Source of the DNA: Orientallactaga sibirica
Lineage: Eukaryota > Chordata > Mammalia > Rodentia > Dipodidae
Assembly (NCBI GenBank): GCA_036365145.1
Contig: JAEOAD010000034.1
Coordinates: forward strand, 18,319,501-18,383,500
Reading direction: 5' to 3'
DNA: 64,000 nt
This document shows positions 58,445-64,000 of the stretch, one piece after another. Positions within the stretch are counted from its first letter, which is position 1; every line of letters begins with the position of its first letter. The notes beneath the pieces were generated by a model that was not told the origin of the DNA, did no database searches, and saw only the letters and a program-made list of their open reading frames with translations. Position numbers and translations under genes: made by a program.

Positions 58445-58826
58445 TGTATGGCACAATGCAGGTCAGACCTTAGCCAGACCTCATGCCAGAAGAAACCAGG
58501 AAGTGGCCTCTGTGGACTTGGCATCCTGCACAGGCCTGGCTTGACAACAGCTACAGTCCCATGCTTGCGAGAAACCTGCTACAAGATATTCTGCCCGGAG
58601 ACAGACTGTCATTGGTCACAAGAAGGGGACCACCCCATACAATGATTGTCCACCCAAACCCCTTAAAATCCGCTACACTTCCTTGAATAAACGAGTTTGC
58701 TGTAGCTCTCCCTCTGCTGCTTCCACCCATCTCCCGATGTCTGTGTCATGACTCTGCGCCTCTCACCCTCAACTTGGCAGAGACCCTGCTGTCCCTCCTG
58801 GGCTGGCCTTAGGAGGGACCCCAACA
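58445..58826 (+). mobile_element. Solo ERVK-like LTR
   Basis: Starts TGTATGGCACAATGCAGGTC and ends GAGGGACCCCAACA. CTAGAA (58,439-58,444) and CTAGAG (58,827-58,832) flank it, a 6-base duplication with one mismatch as expected for class II (ERVK-like) elements. An AATAAA signal lies at 58,686-58,691. It aligns along its whole length with the 3' LTR at 17,053-17,424. Both copies keep two overlapping open frames of 65 and 67 codons in the same places. Confidence 0.85.
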
Positions 58827-58832
58827 CTAGAG

Positions 58833-60530
58833 AATACAAAAGACCTGCCTGGGCTCATACAGTCAGCTGCAGGGTAGGATTGAGGGTAAGAATGCTCTAT
58901 TCTTTCCCTACTTAGTAATGGATTTACTTTGAGAGTGATGTCTTGTGCACATGAAAAGTCTCACCCTATTTTCTCCTAGGGAGAAGATTTGACTAGGCAA
59001 AGATAAAGTGCATGGTGCTGGGAAATTAATAAAGGACATTGTAGCAAAGTAGGGTGCTGCAGTGCAGTAGGCTTTCATAGCCATATATCTCAGTGATGCC
59101 CAAGCTGGTTGGGAAAATGAGAACTGGAATCCTACAGAAGCATGTTGAGAGGGTTGTCATCTCTGCTGTCAGAGGGAGATAACCATGTGAAGTCTATAAT
59201 GTACATGAACTCACAATGCCCACCTTCCACTTCCTCTCTCTGCCCCTATCCTGCTCTCTTCACTTTCTCTGCCAGCGCTCCCCCCTCAGAAGAGTTATGC
59301 TCCATCCCAGTTAAAGTAGTATAGCCTCCACTATGGTGGAGCCAGCACAGTACAGGGAATTGCATCAGCATGACTTCACCTTTTACCTTACCAGGGACAC
59401 CATATGTCATTGGTGTTGTCATTGATGTTTGCTGGCCATAATTTACAGAAAAGTGGGTATACATCCCCTTCTTGCTGACCTGTTTACTTTACACCTTGCT
59501 TTAATTCACAGAGGCTATCTGCACATCCCAGTTAACTGAGAAGAGCTAAGTTTTTCAATACTCTCCAAGCTAGAAGCAGAGGGTGGCCCTGCTATAGGCA
59601 CAGTCACCTTTGACTGCAGGCAGAGTGCTTATGATTATGAGACTGGATTTATTATTTTCCTCTTGTCTAAAGGCATGAAATGTCTGTTCTCATTTATTTC
59701 TTCCTTCCCTCCTGAACTTTGTCAAAGAGTGACAGCATCGCTAATCAGGCAGTTGAAAAGGTAACCTTAGCAACTTAAAGCTGGCAGGGAAGGGAAAGAT
59801 AGGGTTCCAGGTACCTCCTTTGCTCCAGTGTTGAGCACTCTGGTCCAGTCACCATTGCCCCATCTATTATCAACCTTCAGGATTCACCAGTGATGACTTG
59901 TATTCTCCACTGTCACACTGTTGTCTCTTTCTGATCAGGGATTAGAACTCATGGGGGCAGATTTTCCCACATCTGTATTTGTCTCTACTTAATCATTGTT
60001 CCTTATCGTCTCCCTAGACTTCACTTCTTCCATTCTCTCTCTCTCTCTCACCTTCCTTCCCTTGGACAGACAGAGGGCTATAAGTTATTCCTTCTTGGTT
60101 GAACTGTATGACCCACAACTACTGTGACACTCTTTGGTCTTGATCAAGCAAGCAGTGGTCACTAGCCGTCCTCCTACTCCTGCCTCGTGTCTCTCATGCT
60201 CATTTCCTGATCATCTAATTCCTTCCCATCTTTTAAGACTCTTTTCTGGTAAATTGTTTCCATGCCTCATCACTATATTTGGAAATGTTTTTCTGTCTAA
60301 AACTCCCTTTTCATTTCTTTGTGACTGAATACTCAAAATACCTTTGAAAATTAATTATTTTATCTCTATAATATGTGGTTTCCTGAGTCTGACTTATTTA
60401 CTTTCCTACAGTTGAAGAGGACAATATATTATATATTCCTTATGTTCTTTTCACACTTGTCAAATTAGTAAACATTATTGTGTTGAAAACTCATGTACTT
60501 TGAAATGAAACAAGTGGTATGGTCTATTTC
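58833..60530. other. Unique intron sequence, no gene seen
   Basis: No recognised repeat beyond short CT runs near 60,037-60,049. No exon. Confidence 0.5.
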
Positions 60531-60550
60531 CTGAAGTGAATTTTTAAAAG

Positions 60551-60570
60551 AATATTTAGTTATTTATGAG

Positions 60571-60608
<38 letters not shown>

Positions 60609-60758
60609 GGTATGCCAGGGTCTCCAACTGTTGCAAACAAATCCCAAATGCATGCATGCACCACCTTGTGCTTCAGGCTTACTTGGGTGCTAGGGAATAG
60701 AACCTGGGTTCTTTGGCTTTGCAGGTAATCACCTTAACCACTAAGCTATCTCTCCAGC
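60551..60758 (-). repeat. tRNA-derived SINE (jerboa-type), antisense
   Basis: (GA)n stretch (60,574-60,605) and, in reverse, 'ccaactgttgcaaacaaatcccaaatgc', GGGTTCTTTGGCTTTGCAGG and CTAAGCTATCTCTCCAGC. A 20-base duplication with one mismatch flanks it: CTGAAGTGAATTTTTAAAAG (60,531) and CTGAAGTGAAGTTTTAAAAG (60,759). Confidence 0.94.
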
Positions 60759-61019
60759 CTGAAGTGAAGTTTTAAAAGCTCTGAGAATATATACCATGGA
60801 ATCTATCTTAATAAGTCTACACCAACACTAAACTGTGGATAGGCAACGGGGTCTTGCTTGTGGATATCCACTCTCCTATGTCTCTGTTCCCTGATATTCT
60901 CAGTTTACTTTCATCCATTTATGCATCTAATAATGCTACCACTGTTTAGTGGATCAGCCTTTCACCCATTTTCCTTCCTAACCCTCTTCCATCAACACTC
61001 TTCTTATCCAGCACATTGC

Positions 61020-61320
61020 TAAAGATTTAAGATGTGATTGGAAGAATTCTATGCACTCAACTATAATCCAAGGGGCAATCTGATGAAATCAATGAGATAA
61101 TTGTCTATGTCTTCTTAGAAAGTGAGAGCAGAGACACCCAAATCTGGGAGGACTTTCAGGAAGCTCTCAGACCACAGCCCAGAGGAAATGACATTGATGA
61201 GGGTCCCAATGGAAGAGGGAAGACAGGGAGGAGGATAATGGAGTCACCATTATGAATGTAAAACTAGAATAATATACATAAAAATAAAAATTTTTAAAAA
61301 TTAAAAAAAAATGTAAAACG
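61020..61320 (+). repeat. Possible LINE-1 3' end fragment with A-rich tail
   Basis: 'gacattgatgagggtcccaatggaagagggaagacagggagg' and GTCACCATTATGAATGTAAA followed by an AAAATAAAAATTTTT tail resemble the end of a rodent L1 3' UTR. Divergence and lack of a clear duplication keep this tentative. Confidence 0.4.
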
Positions 61321-61686
61321 TAACAATAAAAAAAAGTTACTAATCAAGCTTGCAGGATTAAAAGAACTTTCGTGACAGAATGAATTGACATCTAACAGCT
61401 CATCTAGTTTCACATATGAGAGAGCAAGGCTCAGACATGGGGCAGGACTGGTATCCCATCTCAGGTCATTTATCTGACAGCAAAACTTGTGTGTGAGCTG
61501 CTATCTCCTGACCTGACTAGGCTCAGATGTGTTATGCTGATAAAGGACCAGGGATTCGCTCAGCCAGGTGAAGACTGCCTGCTTTGTACTTTTGTCTTTG
61601 GATCAAAAGCCCATTCCAGTCCTTCGTGTGATCAGTTTTCCATCCTGTCCCCAAGACTTTACAAGGTTTGTGCTCTCCATAAAACC

Positions 61687-61688
<2 letters not shown>
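61321..61688. other. Unique intron sequence, no gene seen
   Basis: No recognised features. Confidence 0.45.

Positions 61689-61738
<50 letters not shown>
61689..61738. repeat. (AC)25 microsatellite
   Basis: Fifty bases of uninterrupted AC. Thr-His and Cys-Val frames across it are artefacts of the array. Confidence 0.97.
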
Positions 61739-61740
<2 letters not shown>

Positions 61741-62599
61741 CTTTGCTTTGCAACCCAGCCTTATCCTATGTGTCTGTGCTTCTGCTTACCTTCACAGGGC
61801 CACCCCTTTACCTTCGCCTAAACCTTACCCAGAAGCCTCATGGCTATTCCCAAGCAAACTGAAGTCTGGCTACTAAAGTCAGATCACAGACACTCAGGAG
61901 GCAAGTTCTTGGGTGCTGCTGAGAGATAAGTAAAGATGTAAATGGTGATTTTCTGGCCTGTGAACCCCTGCTCATGGATTTCATCTTTTGATGGGAGTGC
62001 AGTAAATAAAAGCTGTTTTCACAATATGCAAAGCAACAGGTCAGGAACATCTGAGCCTCTGGAATTGATAGAAAGGAGCTGAGCGTAACAAATCTCCCCA
62101 AATTGCACCAGGCTCCACTTGTACCAGCTCCCAGACTGCATCTCCCAATTATTGTGTGAGGCAATTATTTCTGAGCTGGAGCTTTTGCCGAATGAGGCAT
62201 ATTGATGAAGGTATACTTCCATTGCTTCTCATGAAAGAGACATTTTCCACTGTGTAAGAGAACCCTGATTGCATTTTGCCCTTATTTCCCTTTGACATAA
62301 CCTCATCCACCTTGGAGGCTGAACTCACTCTTCAAGGGTCATCGAATGACACTTCCTCCAGGCAGTCGTTCTGTACCATGTAGTTTCGGTTCAAGACCAC
62401 ACTTCACAGTCATGATCAAATTTACATACAGTGAGCTATTTACTTCAATGAGGTCTGATAATTGTGCATATCCATGCAACCCCTAAGAACATGCACAACG
62501 CCTCAGAAAGTTTTCTGAAATCTCAGTCTGTTCTCTTCCCAGAGGCTACCATTGTTCTGATATATTTAACTGTCTTATTTATAAATGAATTAATATGGT
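61739..62599. other. Unique intron sequence, no gene seen
   Basis: No recognised features. Confidence 0.45.
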
Positions 62600-63205
62600 G
62601 CAAAGTCAGCAGACTGTGGCTTGCTTGATGAATATAACCCATAACCTCATTTAAAAATATTGATGATTTTATTGACAATCATTAAATTTTATTTAAATTT
62701 TTGACAATTATACATACCATGACCTGTAAGTAATGAGTGGCTTTTACCTTTTCAAATGGTTTGAAATGAGTGAGTAGAATGTCTGCCTAGCATGCATGAA
62801 GCCCTGAGATTGATGCCCAGCACTATATAAACCAGCATAGTGGTGCATGCCTTTATTCTCAGCACTTCGATATGGGGAGATAGGAGTATCATAAGTTTTA
62901 GGTCATTTTCAACTACATAGTGAGTTTGAGGCTTGCATGAGCTACCTTTGTGTCAGAAAAGAAAAAAGAAAAAAAGAGAAAGTTATAACCTAACAAAAAG
63001 GATTGTGATTTTCTGATTTGAGTATTTATAAACAGATACTTTGGCACACCACTGTGACCATTTATTTACAGACTGTCATGGCTGCTTTCATTCCACCTTG
63101 GCAGACTTTAGAAGTTGTGACAGTGTCTGGCCCCAAAGACTACCATAGTCACTCTTTGACGCTTTACAGCAAAAATTTCCTGGCCATCGATAGAGAAGAC
63201 AGTCT
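62600..63205 (+). mobile_element. Old hAT-type DNA transposon relic, split by a B4 SINE
   Basis: Left part has 'gcaaagtcagcagactgtggcttgc', CATGACCTGTAAGTAATGAG and 'cttttcaaatggttt'. Right part has GTGACCATTTATTTACAGAC, TGTCATGGCTGCTTTCATTC, 'gttgtgacagtgtctggcccc' and CTTTACAGCAAAAATTTCCT. This order is the same fossil family as at 41,958-43,985. The 82-codon frame over the right half is incidental. Confidence 0.65.
62768..62985 (+). repeat. B4 SINE (ID-B1 fusion)
   Basis: An ID-like head ('gtctgcctagcatgcatgaagccctgagattgatgcccagcac') joins a B1-like right part (GTGGTGCATGCCTTTATTCT, 'cagcacttcgatatggggagatagg', 'ctacatagtgagtttgaggcttgc') and an AAAAGAAAAAAG tail. That fusion defines B4. 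Confidence 0.75.
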
Positions 63206-63747
63206 TGTTTCTGATTCTTTGCTCAGCGTCCCACTTCTAAGATGCACCCGTGGCTGGGTGTGTTGATGGGTTCCAGCTGGCCATGTGTGATGTCTTCAAC
63301 CAGATGTTCTATCTTCCTCCTCTGAGTGCACAGGCAGCAATGGTGGATGTTGTCCATTTTCCCTGCTGTTGCCTGTCTATGCCCATGGAATGCATTCTTG
63401 ATCAATCACAGTTTGTCTTCCTGCTGGGCCTGGGCTTGGGCTCAGAATTTGTCTAATCTCAGCACTCCAGCCAGTCACTACTAAGAGACTGGAGTTGGGG
63501 GTGTATGGAAACCACTTTCCATTTCTAGAATACAGGCATTATAGGGCAGGACAGTGATACAGAGAACGTTGGCATCAGACACACCTGGATTTTAGTTAAG
63601 GGCTGCCACTTACCAACACACTGTATTTGGGCAGTTATAGAGCCCTGCTAAGCCTCGGTTTCTCTCTAATCAGTAGAGATAATGAAAACTATTTCATTTT
63701 TTTTGTGAGTTTTTAGCACTAAAAGATGGACATAAAATGCCTTGTTC
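63206..63747. other. Unique intron sequence, no gene seen
   Basis: No recognised features. Confidence 0.45.
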
Positions 63748-64000
63748 AAGGCCTGGGAGATGAACCAGTGGGTTTGCTATGCAAGCATAAGGACCTGAGA
63801 GGGCTTGAGTTTGATCCCCAGCATCCACATAAAAAGCTGTACATGATCATGTATGCCTGTAATTCAAGTTCTATGGGTGGAGGCAGGGAGTGGGAGACAG
63901 AAGAATTACTGGGGATCCCTTGTCAGCAACCCTGGCTGAAAACAGCAGGCCCAGTATTAGAAAAAGACTCTGTCTCAAAGATACATCATGGGAGAATGAT
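63748..64000 (+). repeat. Composite rodent SINE (B4/RSINE-like), cut by window edge
   Basis: GGCCTGGGAGATGAACCAGT head, 'gctatgcaagcataaggacctgag', GATCCCCAGCATCCACATAA, 'catgtatgcctgtaattcaag' and 'gactctgtctcaaagat'. Same type as 15,385-15,775, continuing to the edge or beyond. Confidence 0.7.

Larger units (their letters stand above)
28522..64000 (+). other. ASTN2: ASTN2 intron 1, 5' portion
   Basis: Begins with the consensus donor GTAAGG. No acceptor and exon matching the next ASTN2 segment (the Trp-Arg-Gln-Gln-Trp region expected in exon 2) is found before the right edge, so the intron is longer than 35 kb. Human ASTN2 is also a giant gene spanning close to 1 Mb. I saw no nested gene on either strand in this part. 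Confidence 0.85.

Noticed and set aside
63018..63266. An 82-codon frame near the right edge
   Set aside because: It overlaps the hAT-type transposon fossil and adjacent unique sequence; no protein similarity.
1..64000. CRISPR arrays, bacterial operons or phage genes
   Set aside because: No regularly spaced direct repeats with unique spacers and no bacterial gene organisation. The repeat content is entirely mammalian.
28522..64000. A second ASTN2 exon inside the window
   Set aside because: I looked for the conserved Trp-Arg-Gln-Gln-Trp segment expected after exon 1 and for later domains; none was found on the + strand.

Overview
The window is mammalian genomic DNA, almost certainly from a mouse-like rodent. 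Repeats point there: full-length B1, B4 and ID SINEs, many MaLR-type (ORR1/MT-like) LTRs, a rodent-type LINE-1 3' UTR, and at least twelve copies of a tRNA-derived SINE that opens with a GGCTGGAGAGATGGCTTAG-like box. From memory, that SINE together with this B1 variant fits jerboas (Dipodoidea, e.g. Jaculus). The species call is an inference; the rodent call is firm.

There is one convincing gene, ASTN2 (astrotactin-2) on the + strand. Only its first coding exon is present: ATG at 28,023, splice donor after 28,521, 166 codons plus one base. The exon encodes the signal-peptide region and the start of the extracellular/luminal domain. It sits in a CpG-dense island (about 27,760-28,760) with GC boxes, a strong Kozak context and no upstream ATG for roughly 330 bases. 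A second GC-box/CCAAT cluster lies in early intron 1 (about 29,520-29,680), next to an AT-rich homeodomain-like motif.

Layout. Bases 1-27,700 are upstream intergenic DNA: unique sequence mixed with MaLR LTRs, SINEs, a MER20 relic, MIR-like relics and a deleted ERVK-like provirus (16,812-17,424). Bases 27,700-29,700 are the promoter/CpG region and exon 1. Bases 28,522-64,000 are intron 1, which runs off the right edge. The intron carries a 5'-inverted LINE-1 inside an old hAT-type transposon (42.0-43.7 kb), a solo LTR nested in another LTR (52.3 kb), an old L1M 3' end (54.5-55.2 kb), a solo ERVK-like LTR (58.4 kb), a second hAT-type relic split by a B4 (62.6-63.2 kb) and several long dinucleotide arrays.

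No second protein-coding gene, tRNA or rRNA gene, CRISPR array or novel gene system was recognised. The other open frames are short or arise from repeats or GC-rich composition. The most interesting features are the three low-complexity tracts inside ASTN2 exon 1, including GGGGCC units that encode Ala-Gly dipeptides, and the nested transposon insertions, whose order can be read directly from target-site duplications.
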